In this document: positions 52,993 to 62,773 of the stretch, one piece after another
Position numbering within the stretch: the stretch's first letter is position 1
How the letters are laid out: each line of letters starts with the position of its first letter
Assembly (NCBI RefSeq): GCF_040372805.1
Contig: NZ_BAABWJ010000004.1
Coordinates: 124,001 to 188,000, forward strand
DNA from: Pseudoteredinibacter isoporae_A
GTDB taxonomy: Bacteria; Pseudomonadota; Gammaproteobacteria; Pseudomonadales; Cellvibrionaceae
Direction: 5' to 3'
Length of the DNA: 64,000 nucleotides
Translations under genes and position numbers: made by a program
The notes under the pieces: generated by a model
Database searches by the model: none
The model's input: the letters and a program-made list of their open reading frames with translations, nothing else
Told to the model about the DNA's origin: nothing

Positions 52993-55218
52993 TTATAGGG
53001 CATTCAACGCTGAATTAAACAAATCACTTGGACGCATCGCTTCGGATGCTTTCTCATCGTCCATGCGATAGTAACCACCCAGATCAATTTCAGCACCCTG
53101 AACATCGTTCAGTTCAGCAACAATAGCGGCTTCGTTTTCAGACAAGGTCTTCGCCAGCGGTGCAAAAGCCGCCTGCAGCTCCGCATCTTCAGTCTGCTCA
53201 GCCAACGCCTGAGCCCAGTACAGACACAGATAAAAGTGGCTGCCGCGGTTATCCAACTCGTTCACCTTACGTGAAGGCGACTTGTTTTCATCCAGGAATA
53301 CGCCATTGGCCTTATCCAGAGTATCCGCCAAAACCTGAGCTTTCTTAATATCAAAAGCGTGGGCCAAGTGAGAGAAGGACTCTGACAGAGCCAGGAACTC
53401 ACCCAGAGAATCCCAGCGCAGGTGACCTTCTTCCACAAACTGCTGAACGTGCTTAGGTGCAGAACCCCCAGCACCTGTCTCAAACAAACCACCCCCATTC
53501 ATCAAAGGAACGATGGACAGCATCTTAGCACTGGTGCCTAGCTCAAGAATTGGGTACAGATCAGTCAGATAATCACGCAGAACGTTACCTGTGACTGAAA
53601 TGGTGTCTTCACCACGGCGAATGCGCTCCAACGAGAACTTGGTCGCATCAACAGGAGACATGATATGCAGCGCAAGGCCATCGGTATCGTGATCTTCCAG
53701 GAAGGTATTTACCTTGGCAATCAGATTGGCGTCATGGGCGCGCTTTTCGTCCAACCAGAAAACAGCTGGGCTCCCGCTCGCGCGAGCACGATTAACCGCC
53801 AACTTCACCCAGTCGCGAATAGGTGCGTCTTTTACCTTACACATGCGGAAGATATCGCCCTCTTCCACTTCTTGCTCCATCAGGATCTGATCTTTGTTAT
53901 CAACAACCATGATGCGGCCACGACCTGGAGCGAGGAAGGTTTTGTTGTGAGAGCCGTACTCTTCAGCTTTCTTCGCCATCAAACCAACGTTGGACACACT
54001 GCCCATAGTAGAAGGATCAAAAGCACCATTTGCTTTACAGTCTTCAATGACGGCTTGATAAACACCGGCATAACAGCGATCCGGGATAACCGCTTTAGTG
54101 TCGTGAAGCTGACCATCGGTACCCCACATCTTGCCAGAGTCCCGAATCATTGCAGGCATGGAAGCATCAACGATAATGTCACTGGGAACGTGCAAGTTGG
54201 TGATGCCTTTATCTGAATTCACCATCGCCAATTCTGGACGAATCTTATACAGTGCTTCGATATCAGCGCGGATCGCCTCCTGTTGATGAGGACGCAGATC
54301 TTTAATCTTGTCGTACAAATCACCAATACCGTTATTTGGATCAACACCCAGGTTGTCCAGCAGAGTTCCGTACTTGTCAAAAATAGGCTGGTAATACTCG
54401 TGCACCATGTGGCCAAACATGATCGGGTCAGAAACCTTCATCATAGTTGCTTTCAAGTGCAGAGACAGCAGAATGTCGTCTTGTTTGGCTTCTTCGATCT
54501 GGCCAGCCAGGAATGCGCGCAAAGCTTGGCGATTCATGACTGCAGTATCGATAACCTCACCCACTAATACGGGTGTTTTCTTACGCAGAATGTTAACAAC
54601 ACCATCGTCACCAACGTATTTGATAACAACATTGCCTTTGAAATCACATACGTGGGATTGCTCACTGCCATAAAAGTCGCCGTGACTCATATGCGCAACA
54701 TGAGATTGTGAATCCGGAGTCCACTTACCCATACGATGACTGTTTTTCTTCGCGTAGGCCTTAACGGAAGCGGCGGCACGACGGTCAGAGTTACCTTCAC
54801 GCAGTACCGGGTTTACCGCACTGCCTTTAACCTTGTCATACAGACCTTTGATTTTCTCTTGCTCTGCATCAGCTGGCTCTTCAGGATAATCCGGCAACGG
54901 ATAACCCTTTGCCTGCAATTCTTTGATTGCAGCGGTCAACTGAGGAATAGATGCAGAAATGTTCGGCAGTTTTACGATGTTCGCTTCAGCAGTTTCAGCC
55001 AGCTCGCCCAGCTCGGCCAATGCATCGTTTTGACGCAATTTTTCAGGCAGGTAGTCTGACAAGGTGGCAATAATGCGACCTGCCAGAGAAATGTCGCGAG
55101 TTTCTACCTCAACGCCAGCCTTTTCTGCGAAAGCCTGTACGATGGGCAGTAGGGAATAAGTCGCCAGCGCAGGCGCCTCATCGGTAAGGGTGTAGATAAT
55201 TTTAGGTGTTTCGGACAT
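52993..55218 (-). CDS. icd: NADP-dependent isocitrate dehydrogenase, monomeric type
   Basis: 741 residues, the length of the monomeric (IDH-II) family. Motifs: IIYTLTDEAPALATYSLLP at the N-terminus, PNISASIPQLTAAIKELQ, RMGKWTPDSQSHVAHMSHGD, VSNVGLMAKKAEEYGSHNKT and GAGGSAPKHVQQFVEEGHLR. It oxidises isocitrate to 2-oxoglutarate in the citric acid cycle and competes with the isocitrate lyase at the left edge of the window. No dimeric icd is adjacent, unlike Pseudomonas, where both types occur. Confidence 0.96.
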   Translation of the reverse strand: MSETPKIIYTLTDEAPALATYSLLPIVQAFAEKAGVEVETRDISLAGRIIATLSDYLPEKLRQNDALAELGELAETAEANIVKLPNISASIPQLTAAIKELQAKGYPLPDYPEEPADAEQEKIKGLYDKVKGSAVNPVLREGNSDRRAAASVKAYAKKNSHRMGKWTPDSQSHVAHMSHGDFYGSEQSHVCDFKGNVVIKYVGDDGVVNILRKKTPVLVGEVIDTAVMNRQALRAFLAGQIEEAKQDDILLSLHLKATMMKVSDPIMFGHMVHEYYQPIFDKYGTLLDNLGVDPNNGIGDLYDKIKDLRPHQQEAIRADIEALYKIRPELAMVNSDKGITNLHVPSDIIVDASMPAMIRDSGKMWGTDGQLHDTKAVIPDRCYAGVYQAVIEDCKANGAFDPSTMGSVSNVGLMAKKAEEYGSHNKTFLAPGRGRIMVVDNKDQILMEQEVEEGDIFRMCKVKDAPIRDWVKLAVNRARASGSPAVFWLDEKRAHDANLIAKVNTFLEDHDTDGLALHIMSPVDATKFSLERIRRGEDTISVTGNVLRDYLTDLYPILELGTSAKMLSIVPLMNGGGLFETGAGGSAPKHVQQFVEEGHLRWDSLGEFLALSESFSHLAHAFDIKKAQVLADTLDKANGVFLDENKSPSRKVNELDNRGSHFYLCLYWAQALAEQTEDAELQAAFAPLAKTLSENEAAIVAELNDVQGAEIDLGGYYRMDDEKASEAMRPSDLFNSALNAL

Positions 55219-55410
55219 TGTATCTCCCTTGCGTCCTCTTTATTGCAGACAGATGCTTTGGGTAAAAGCCAGCTTGCATGGCAAGCCCATCTGCGGACGG
55301 ACATTGAATATTGCTTTATGGGTGAGCGATTTTGCGGGCGCGATAATAACACCGGACAGCGCTCAGGTATAGGTGGTAAAATTACAACAATAGTCTAATT
55401 AAGCACTTTT

Positions 55411-56040
55411 ATGGCCCAAATCATTCTTTATAACAAGCCTTTTAACGTATTAAGCCAATTTACCGATCAAGAGCAGCGAGCCACCCTAATGGCGCATCTA
55501 GCGCCATATAAGGGCTTTTACCCCGCAGGCCGCCTGGACAGGGATTCGGAAGGATTACTGCTACTGACCGATGACGGCAAACTACAACATCGCATCAGCC
55601 ATCCCCAACAGAAGCTCGAAAAGACCTATTGGGTACAGGTGGAGGGTGACGTCGAGGAAGAAGCCTTGCAGGCGCTACGACATGGGCTCGAGCTTAACGA
55701 TGGCCCCACACGCCCCGCCAAAGCCAAACGCATCGATCCTCCCAGCCACTTATGGCCCAGAACACCACCGATTCGCGAGCGCAAAAACCAGCCTACGCAA
55801 TGGCTGGAAATCAGCATCAGCGAGGGCCGCAATCGACAAGTCCGGCGGATGACGGCTGCCGTTGGCCACCCGACTCTGCGCCTTATACGAGCCGCTATCG
55901 GTCACTGGAAACTCAATGACCTCGCCCCAGGGGAACACCGATTGGAGACCGTCCACCTGCCCGATAATCACGAGGGGAAACAACACAAGCACTCAAAACG
56001 TCGACCACGCACTCACACTAAGCCCCCCAGGAAACGGTAA
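55411..56040 (+). CDS. rluE: 23S rRNA pseudouridine synthase RluE-type
   Basis: 209 residues. Catalytic motif YPAGRLDRDSEGLLLLTDDG with the essential Asp; ISEGRNRQVRRMTAAVGHPT and LRLIRAAIGHW complete the RsuA-family fold. There is no S4 domain, as expected for RluE. The C-terminal basic tail (KHSKRRPRTHTKPPRKR) likely binds RNA. RluE modifies U2457 in E. coli 23S rRNA. Divergent from icd. Confidence 0.92.
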   Translation: MAQIILYNKPFNVLSQFTDQEQRATLMAHLAPYKGFYPAGRLDRDSEGLLLLTDDGKLQHRISHPQQKLEKTYWVQVEGDVEEEALQALRHGLELNDGPTRPAKAKRIDPPSHLWPRTPPIRERKNQPTQWLEISISEGRNRQVRRMTAAVGHPTLRLIRAAIGHWKLNDLAPGEHRLETVHLPDNHEGKQHKHSKRRPRTHTKPPRKR

Positions 56041-56147
56041 AATAGCCCGACAAGCACTCATCTTGATGATGGAATAAGCAGCTCGCTGAGTGATTTGTTA
56101 AAAAACTACAAAACCCAAAACAACACACAAGCGTTAAGCCAGAAACC

Positions 56148-56627
56148 ATGAATCAGGACCTGCCCCACTTAAGCGCCCCTCACTGCACCGTCGCCACCGT
56201 TGTCGAACGCCAGCAACGCTATTTGCTGGTTCTTGAAGAGCGCAACGGCCAACTGGTTTACAACCAACCCGCGGGGCATTTGGAACTGGGTGAATCGCTG
56301 GTTGACGCCGCGGTCAGGGAAACACTGGAAGAGACCGCCTGGCATGTTCAGATTCGGGCCTATCTCGGGGTTAGCCTGTATCGCGCTCCGGCAAACGGCA
56401 TTACCTACGTTCGACACAGTTTCAGCGGGCGAGCCATGGGTTTTGAGCCAGATCGAGTTCTCGATTCCGGTATTGTGGATGCCGTCTGGCTGGATTTCAT
56501 GGAGATTGAGGCGCTTCGGGATCGACTGGCCAGTCCCCTCGTATACCAAGATATCTTGCGTTACCGCCAGGATAAGCTCTACCCCATAGAAATGGCGGAT
56601 ACCTATATTGCCCCTGAGCTGGAATAA
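56148..56627 (+). CDS. nudJ: Phosphatase NudJ (Nudix hydrolase)
   Basis: 159 residues. Nudix box: GHLELGESLVDAAVRETLEE followed by TAW. The N-terminal HCTVATVVERQQRYLLVLEE is as in NudJ. NudJ acts on thiamin and nucleoside di- or triphosphates. Upstream of mnmA, as in E. coli and Pseudomonas. Confidence 0.92.
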   Translation: MNQDLPHLSAPHCTVATVVERQQRYLLVLEERNGQLVYNQPAGHLELGESLVDAAVRETLEETAWHVQIRAYLGVSLYRAPANGITYVRHSFSGRAMGFEPDRVLDSGIVDAVWLDFMEIEALRDRLASPLVYQDILRYRQDKLYPIEMADTYIAPELE

Positions 56628-56749
56628 GCAAGCCTCACTGCGCGTCAAATCAGAAACAATCCCCGCCCCTATTACCACGCTCCCCAATTGGACAGCTATA
56701 CCCCGCAGCAGTAGAATGCGCGCCCAATTTGCATTAACGTACAAACATC

Positions 56750-57907
56750 ATGAGCCCTAGTAACAAGCCCATTTCAGAAACCAAAGTCATTGTCGGCATG
56801 TCCGGTGGTGTGGACTCCTCCGTCTCTGCTCTCTTGCTTCTGCAAGCCGGCTATCAGGTGGAAGGTCTGTTTATGAAAAACTGGGACGAAGACGACGGCA
56901 GCGAATACTGCACCGCTAAAGACGATCTCGCCGACGCTGAATCCGTGTGCGCAAAACTTGGCATAAACCTGCACAGTGCCAATTTTGCTGCTGAATACTG
57001 GGATAATGTCTTTGAACACTTCCTGGCGGAGTACCAGGCAGGCCGCACACCCAATCCGGATATCCTCTGCAACCGCGAAATCAAGTTCAAAGTCTTTCTG
57101 GACTATGCAGAGCTGCTCGGCGCCGATTACATCGCTACCGGGCACTATGTTCGTCGCCTTGATAAAGAAGGTCGAACACATCTCGCCAAGGGCTTGGATA
57201 ACAACAAAGATCAAAGCTATTTCTTGCATGCCGTCAGCGAAGCAGAGTTCGCCAAATCCCTGTTCCCTGTAGGAGAGCTTGAGAAGCCCGAGGTACGTGC
57301 ACTGGCCGAAGAACACGGTTTGATCACGCACAATAAAAAAGACAGCACCGGCATCTGTTTTATTGGCGAGCGTCGCTTTAAGGATTTCCTTGCCCAGTAT
57401 CTGCCCGCTCAACCGGGCATTATTGAGGACCTGGACGGCAACGCGCTGGGTCAACACAGCGGATTGATGTACCACACCATTGGCCAACGCCAGGGTTTGG
57501 GCATTGGCGGTGTTAAAGGCCAAGCCGAGGCCCCGTGGTATGTTGTCGAAAAAGACCTCGAACGCAATGTCTTACTCGTCGCCCAGGGTAGCGACCATCC
57601 TCGCCTCTACAAGCAATCCTTGACCGCCAGCCAAAGCCACTGGATCGGCGACAACCCCTGCGCCGATGGCCAAGTATTTCACGGCCACGCCAAGATTCGC
57701 TATCGCCAAGCCGACCAGGAGTGCTGGGTACGGGAAACCGCGAATGGCGAACTGCAGATCAACTTCGCCGACCCGCAGCGAGCGGTAACACCGGGGCAGT
57801 CAATTGTGTTTTACCAGGACGATGTCTGCCTTGGTGGTGCGGTTATCGATCAAGCCCAAGATGACATCATTGTGGAACTGGCCGACCAGATAGCGGCAGC
57901 AAGCTGA
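56750..57907 (+). CDS. mnmA: tRNA-specific 2-thiouridylase
   Basis: 385 residues. PP-loop VGMSGGVDSSVSALLLLQ binds ATP; the catalytic cysteines lie in TPNPDILCNREIKF and DSTGICFIGERRF. The tRNA-binding and C-terminal beta-barrel follow. It places the 2-thio group at U34 of Lys, Glu and Gln tRNAs, taking sulphur from the Tus relay. hflD follows 6 bp later. Confidence 0.97.
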   Translation: MSPSNKPISETKVIVGMSGGVDSSVSALLLLQAGYQVEGLFMKNWDEDDGSEYCTAKDDLADAESVCAKLGINLHSANFAAEYWDNVFEHFLAEYQAGRTPNPDILCNREIKFKVFLDYAELLGADYIATGHYVRRLDKEGRTHLAKGLDNNKDQSYFLHAVSEAEFAKSLFPVGELEKPEVRALAEEHGLITHNKKDSTGICFIGERRFKDFLAQYLPAQPGIIEDLDGNALGQHSGLMYHTIGQRQGLGIGGVKGQAEAPWYVVEKDLERNVLLVAQGSDHPRLYKQSLTASQSHWIGDNPCADGQVFHGHAKIRYRQADQECWVRETANGELQINFADPQRAVTPGQSIVFYQDDVCLGGAVIDQAQDDIIVELADQIAAAS

Positions 57908-57913
57908 ATCAAT

Positions 57914-58543
57914 ATGGCAAAGAACTGGCAAGACATCAGCCTGGCACTCGCCGGCGTATTTCAAAGTACCGCTTTGGTCGATCAAATTGCACGTACCGGC
58001 TACCTGCCGACCGAGCCCTACCAATGCATGATTCAAAGCCTGTTTGAGCAGAATCCTGCGCACACCCAATCGGTATACGGCGGTGCTCAAGGGGTTGATA
58101 TGGGACTGCGCATCATGGCTCAACTGCTCGATAATCGAGTTGACCGCGAGCACCCCAACACCATGCGGTACGTCATGGGCATTTTGCACTTGCAGAAAAA
58201 GCTCAGCAAAGACCAGGACTTACTGAGCTTTATCGGCGAACGCCTTACTCAGGCCAAACGCCAGGCAGATCACTTCGACAACATCAGTCACGACAGCGTG
58301 ATAGCAAACCTGGCCGGCATATACAGCGAAAGCCTCAGTCACTACAAGTTTCGAATTCAGGTCATGGGCGATGCCGCCTACCTGCAACAACAGCGTGTAG
58401 CCGAACAGGTTCGCGCCCTATTGCTGGCCTCCGTACGGAGCGCCACACTCTGGCGACAAGTGGGCGGCAGTCGGCTCGACATATTATTCCATCGCAAACG
58501 CCTGTTGAAAGCCGCCCACCTGTGGCTGAACGAGGCGAGCTGA
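57914..58543 (+). CDS. hflD: High-frequency lysogenisation protein HflD homologue
   Basis: 209 residues, helical. WQDISLALAGVFQSTALVD at the N-terminus, NTMRYVMGILHLQKKLSKD and the C-terminal FHRKRLLKAAHLWL are typical. It is a membrane-peripheral protein that binds the phage lambda CII protein in E. coli; its native role is unclear. The mnmA-hflD-purB order is conserved widely. Confidence 0.94.
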   Translation: MAKNWQDISLALAGVFQSTALVDQIARTGYLPTEPYQCMIQSLFEQNPAHTQSVYGGAQGVDMGLRIMAQLLDNRVDREHPNTMRYVMGILHLQKKLSKDQDLLSFIGERLTQAKRQADHFDNISHDSVIANLAGIYSESLSHYKFRIQVMGDAAYLQQQRVAEQVRALLLASVRSATLWRQVGGSRLDILFHRKRLLKAAHLWLNEAS

Positions 58544-58717
58544 GCACTCATTTTCCAGCTCTGCCTGACCATGCCTGAATTGACAGCCTGTATTGACCCT
58601 AGGAAAGGCCAATATGACAGAGGCATTAAACTGAGGGCGCATTTCAGGTAGAATGCCGCCCCTTGAAACCATGGGCCCCGGCCCACCACTTTGCCAGACA
58701 AACTGTGAGCACCTGCT

Positions 58718-60082
58718 ATGAGCCTTACCACTCTTAATGCCGTTTCCCCAATTGATGGCCGATACGGTAGTAAAACCAGCGATTATCGCGATATTTTCAG
58801 CGAATTTGGTCTAATTCGTGCGCGCGTTGAAGTTGAGGTTCGTTGGCTGCAACGCTTGGCAGAGCACCCACAAATCAGTGAAGTAAGCCCTTTCAGCGAC
58901 GCCAGCAACACTCTATTAAACGATCTGGTCGACAATCTGACGGAAGAACACGCTGCACGCATCAAAGAGATCGAAAAAACCACCAACCACGACGTTAAAG
59001 CGGTTGAGTACTTTATTAAGGAACAGTTTGCGGGCAACGAAGAACTGCTGGCCGTCAACGAATTCGTGCACTTTGCCTGTACTTCGGAAGACATTAACAA
59101 CCTGTCCCATGCACTGATGCTGAAACAGGGCCGTGAGGTTTTGTTGGCTCAGATGGAAGATATATACAAGGGTATCGCCCAAATGGCGAAAGACTTCGCC
59201 GCAATCCCAATGCTGTCCCGAACTCACGGCCAAACCGCATCACCTACCACCGTTGGTAAAGAAATGGCCAACGTTGCCGCCCGCCTGGCTCGCCAGATCA
59301 AGCAAGTGAAAGCCGTTGAGCTGCTGGGCAAAATTAATGGCGCCGTTGGTAACTACAATGCCCACCTGAGTGCTTACCCAGACATCGATTGGCAAGCCAA
59401 TGCCGAAACCTTTGTGAGCAGCCTGGGCCTGACCTGGAACCCGTACACCACGCAAATTGAGCCACATGATTATATTGCCGAGTTGTTTGACGCCATCGCA
59501 CGTTACAACACCATTCTGCTCGATTTTGATCGTGATGTCTGGGGCTACATTGCCTGGGGGTACTTCAAACAGAAAACCGTTGCGGGTGAAATCGGCTCTT
59601 CTACCATGCCCCATAAAGTTAACCCGATTGACTTTGAAAACTCTGAGGGCAATCTGGGTTTGGCCAACGCGGTTTTTCAACATCTGGCCGCGAAACTGCC
59701 AGTTTCTCGTTGGCAGCGTGACCTGACCGATTCCACCGTATTGCGTAATATGGGTGTAGGCTTTGCCTATAGCGCCATCGCTTACGCTTCTACCCTGAAA
59801 GGTATGAGCAAGCTGGAATTGAATAAGGAGCGACTGGCTGAAGACCTGGACAACAGCTGGGAAGTTCTGGCCGAGCCGATTCAAACCATTATGCGTCGCT
59901 ACAACGTTGAAGGTGCCTACGAAAAATTAAAAGATCTGACCCGGGGTCAGGCGATCAATCAGGCAACCATTCAAGCTTTCGTTGAAACTCTGGACGTACC
60001 TGAAGAAGCCAAAGCCGCCATGCGCGAGCTGACGCCAGCTAACTACATCGGTAATGCTGTCAACCAGGCTGAAAACATCTAA
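58718..60082 (+). CDS. purB: Adenylosuccinate lyase
   Basis: 454 residues. Family signature SSTMPHKVNPIDFENSEGNL with the catalytic Ser loop; FVHFACTSEDINNLSHALML and SRTHGQTASPTTVGKEMAN supply the other active-site segments. It cleaves SAICAR and adenylosuccinate in purine synthesis. It lies downstream of mnmA-hflD with a 174-bp gap, so it may have its own promoter. Confidence 0.97.
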   Translation: MSLTTLNAVSPIDGRYGSKTSDYRDIFSEFGLIRARVEVEVRWLQRLAEHPQISEVSPFSDASNTLLNDLVDNLTEEHAARIKEIEKTTNHDVKAVEYFIKEQFAGNEELLAVNEFVHFACTSEDINNLSHALMLKQGREVLLAQMEDIYKGIAQMAKDFAAIPMLSRTHGQTASPTTVGKEMANVAARLARQIKQVKAVELLGKINGAVGNYNAHLSAYPDIDWQANAETFVSSLGLTWNPYTTQIEPHDYIAELFDAIARYNTILLDFDRDVWGYIAWGYFKQKTVAGEIGSSTMPHKVNPIDFENSEGNLGLANAVFQHLAAKLPVSRWQRDLTDSTVLRNMGVGFAYSAIAYASTLKGMSKLELNKERLAEDLDNSWEVLAEPIQTIMRRYNVEGAYEKLKDLTRGQAINQATIQAFVETLDVPEEAKAAMRELTPANYIGNAVNQAENI

Positions 60083-60100
60083 CGCACTACCGGGAAATTT

Positions 60101-61258
60101 ATGGGCAACGTACTCACACAGCTCGGCGACATATCCGTCGAGCATTTTCTCGCGGAATACTGGCAACAGAAACCCCTGCTGATTCGCCAAGCCCTGCCCG
60201 GTTTTGAATCCCCTATAAGCCCTGATGAACTCGCCGGCCTGAGTCTGGAAGATGAGGTTGAATCCAGAATCATTTTGGAAAACCATCAGGGCGCACCTTG
60301 GCAATTGCGCAAAGGCCCTTTTGACGAACAGACCTACCAACAACTTCCTGATACGAACTGGACATTATTGGTTCAAGCCTTGGATCTGTTTGTTCCGGAA
60401 CTTAAACATCTGCGTCAACAGTTTCAGTTTCTCCCCGATTGGCGACTGGATGACATCATGGCAAGCTTTGCCGTTGATGGGGGCAGCGTGGGCCCGCATT
60501 ACGATCACTATGATGTCTTCCTGCTACAAGGGTATGGAAAGCGCCATTGGCAAGTAGGCCAGACCTGCAATGAACACTCTCAACGACTCGATGGCACACC
60601 GCTGAATATTTTGCAGGAATTTCAATGCCTGGACAGCTATGTACTGGAGCCCGGTGACATTCTGTATCTGCCGCCCCGAGTGGCACACTGGGGTATCGCC
60701 CAAGGTGATTGCATCACCTACTCCGTCGGATTTCGAGCACCGAGTCAAGCACAACTGCTTGACGAACATTTTCAATCTCTGGCCGAAGGCTTCAGCGAAT
60801 TCCAACGTTATGAAGACCCCAAAATCAAACAGCGCGAACATAGCCACGAATTACTTCCAGAAGACATTGCTCGGGTGCGACACATTCTCGAAGAACACCT
60901 GAATAACGCTGACAGCAATATTATTCACTGGTTAGGCCGTCTACTCAGTGAAACCAAATATTCTGATGACGGGGAAGCTCACGATAGATTCAGCGAAATG
61001 CCAACACAGCTGCTCAAAGCCGACGACGCGCGCTGCCTGTTCTTCCGTGAAAACGATCAGCAGACCTTATTGTTTATCAATGGCGAACAGCGCGAATGTC
61101 CACTTGCACTGGCTATCGAGATTTGCGAATCTGACTGGATAGACAGCGAACACGCGATTACACAATTTAACAACGCGGAAGACGGTATTGAGTTTGTACA
61201 ATGGTTATTGTGTAGCGGCGCGTATTTTGAAGACGAAGACAGTCTTCCTGAAGAATAA
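60101..61258 (+). CDS. roxA: Ribosomal protein uL16 arginine hydroxylase RoxA (YcfD), JmjC type
   Basis: 385 residues. JmjC/cupin core with the iron HxD pair in VGPHYDHYDVFLLQGYGKRH and the distal His in LYLPPRVAHWGIAQGDC. After it comes the dimerisation and winged-helix part. It uses 2-oxoglutarate and oxygen to hydroxylate an arginine of L16. It is 18 bp behind purB and probably in the same transcript. Confidence 0.92.
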   Translation: MGNVLTQLGDISVEHFLAEYWQQKPLLIRQALPGFESPISPDELAGLSLEDEVESRIILENHQGAPWQLRKGPFDEQTYQQLPDTNWTLLVQALDLFVPELKHLRQQFQFLPDWRLDDIMASFAVDGGSVGPHYDHYDVFLLQGYGKRHWQVGQTCNEHSQRLDGTPLNILQEFQCLDSYVLEPGDILYLPPRVAHWGIAQGDCITYSVGFRAPSQAQLLDEHFQSLAEGFSEFQRYEDPKIKQREHSHELLPEDIARVRHILEEHLNNADSNIIHWLGRLLSETKYSDDGEAHDRFSEMPTQLLKADDARCLFFRENDQQTLLFINGEQRECPLALAIEICESDWIDSEHAITQFNNAEDGIEFVQWLLCSGAYFEDEDSLPEE

Positions 61259-61276
61259 TCAAGAAGCGGTGATGTT

Positions 61277-61702
61277 ATGGCGGCAACAATTTCCAAAGTA
61301 GACTGGCAAGATGCCGAAGCGCAGTTGATGGCAATCCGTCGAGAAGTGTTTATCGAAGAGCAAGGTGTGCCGGAAGAAGAAGAAATCGACCCCAAAGATG
61401 CGCAGTGCGTACATTTTTTGGCAGTGGATGAACGAGGCAAAGCTGTAGGCACATCCCGTTTATTGCCAGGTGGGCAAATTGGACGCATGGCTGTACTGTC
61501 GTCACAGCGAGGTACCGGTCTTGGTGGCGAACTGTTAATGGCGGCCGTCAATTATGCCCAAGAGCAACATTACACGAATATTTTCCTGCACGCCCAAACC
61601 CAGGCTATAGGCTTTTATCAACGTTATGGATTTGAAGCCGAAGGGCCAGAGTTTATGGACGCCGGCATCCCTCACCGCAACATGGTATTCAAACCGAGCT
61701 GA
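61277..61702 (+). CDS. GNAT family N-acetyltransferase
   Basis: 141 residues. EVFIEEQGVPEEEEIDP at the N-terminus and the acetyl-CoA loop GRMAVLSSQRGTGLGGELL (Q/RxxGxG/A) identify the ElaA/YjcF-like GNAT group, which acts on unknown small amines or protein N-termini. AFSLHAQTQ-like strand FLHAQTQAIGFYQRYGFEAE completes the fold. It lies 18 bp behind roxA, likely the last gene of that run. Confidence 0.9.
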   Translation: MAATISKVDWQDAEAQLMAIRREVFIEEQGVPEEEEIDPKDAQCVHFLAVDERGKAVGTSRLLPGGQIGRMAVLSSQRGTGLGGELLMAAVNYAQEQHYTNIFLHAQTQAIGFYQRYGFEAEGPEFMDAGIPHRNMVFKPS

Positions 61703-61713
61703 TTCAACGCCAT

Positions 61714-62415
61714 TCAAATGAGCTGGTCAATAATCGCACCCGCCTGCTCATTTTTTTCTTTTTGTAAAGTAATCTGCACTTGCTGCAAGGTTTGCTGCTT
61801 GCTCTTTTCACTCACTGCTTGCGCATAATCTGTATCCGAAAGCCGGCTCTTTGCGGCAGACAAATTAATACTGCTTACATCGTAATTATTGATGCGCGCT
61901 TCCAGGCCATTACTTTGTGCACCCAGCTCAGATGCACGCTCTAACAGGCGCCCTTGTAAGTTATCCAATGTCGTCAGATTGTCTTCGACCGAAGCTGAGA
62001 GATTTAAGGAAGACAAATAGGAATCTGCTTCTGCATCCGTGCCAAGACCCTGAGCCGCCAAATCATTCACCGTTTCGACAATACTATCCGCTTCTGGCTG
62101 CAAGGCATTGGCGTCGCTGGTGCCATTACCCGCTTGCAAAACCAACTCACGGGCACGAGCCACACCTTCTAACGCCCCCTTTAAATACCCTTCTGAAATT
62201 TGATTCAAACCCAGTTGATCACCCAGGTTTCGAGTGAGAACGTTATTCGCACGTAATTGAGAATCAAAACGGGTGTCCTGGGCCAAACCCGCAGCGTCAT
62301 CAGCGGCGGAGTTTATGCGGCGACCACTGCTGAGCTGGCGAAAGCTGTCTTCAATAGCCCGATTCGTATTGCTGTAACTGGGAGGAAAACCACCAAAATC
62401 ATGAATACCCGGCAT
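61714..62415 (-). CDS. Short orphan flagellin-like protein
   Basis: 233 residues from the ATG at 62413-62415; the ATG two codons earlier has the GAGGG site only one base away, whereas this one has a seven-base spacing. The N-terminal D0/D1 region has LSSGRRINSAADDAAGLAQD, and the C-terminal helix has SRLSDTDYAQAVSEKSKQQ and LQKEKNEQAGAIIDQLI, both close to flagellin. The middle D2/D3 insert is essentially absent and the usual MAxxINTN start is replaced by MPGIHDFGG. No flagellar genes lie near it. It may be a minor filament subunit or a secreted D0/D1-only relative. Confidence 0.85.
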   Translation of the reverse strand: MPGIHDFGGFPPSYSNTNRAIEDSFRQLSSGRRINSAADDAAGLAQDTRFDSQLRANNVLTRNLGDQLGLNQISEGYLKGALEGVARARELVLQAGNGTSDANALQPEADSIVETVNDLAAQGLGTDAEADSYLSSLNLSASVEDNLTTLDNLQGRLLERASELGAQSNGLEARINNYDVSSINLSAAKSRLSDTDYAQAVSEKSKQQTLQQVQITLQKEKNEQAGAIIDQLI

Positions 62416-62773
62416 AGACATACCCTCAGGAGTACAGGTTCAGAAAAATCAAAAGCCCATAAAGTATGCTCTGGATACCTGGCAAACACTCGCCATGTAA
62501 GACCAGTGGCAACACACAACGCCGTAAAATCGATCAAAGGCACTAAAGTAGTATCACAATGCTCAAGAAATTGACGCCGAGCCCGCAGCGAAAATCCGAC
62601 CAGCTTTACTGCCAAAAATACGACACTCAAAAATTAAACTTATCGAACTTTTCACAGTGAAACTACACTCCAGCCTCAGCGAATGATTCCCCCAATTGGT
62701 ATGCTATCAGCTACTATAATTGGAACGGAAACCAAATGAATTGACGAAGCATCAAGTCATCAGGAATAGAAGT
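62416..62773. other. Intergenic region between the flagellin-like gene and the 62774 gene
   Basis: 358 bp between divergent genes. Apart from the possible sigma-28-like element at 62640-62667 and the GAGGG ribosome site of the flagellin-like gene, I see no distinct structure or gene. Confidence 0.4.
62640..62667 (-). promoter_or_regulatory. Possible sigma-28-type promoter for the flagellin-like gene
   Basis: On the minus strand TGTAGTTT (62667-62660) and TTCGATAA (62647-62640) match 6 of 8 bases each of the FliA consensus TAAAGTTT-N11-GCCGATAA, but with a 12-base spacer and over 200 bp from the start codon. Weak. Confidence 0.22.

Noticed and set aside
56774..57523. 249-codon antisense ORF within mnmA
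   Set aside because: mnmA has all catalytic motifs; the opposite frame shows none.
59240..59884. 214-codon antisense ORF within purB
   Set aside because: Shadow of purB; no ribosome site or domain.
62470..62520. Sigma-54-type promoter for the flagellin-like gene
   Set aside because: Two candidates have GG and GC elements but with 9 or 11 bp between them instead of the strict 10, so they should not function.
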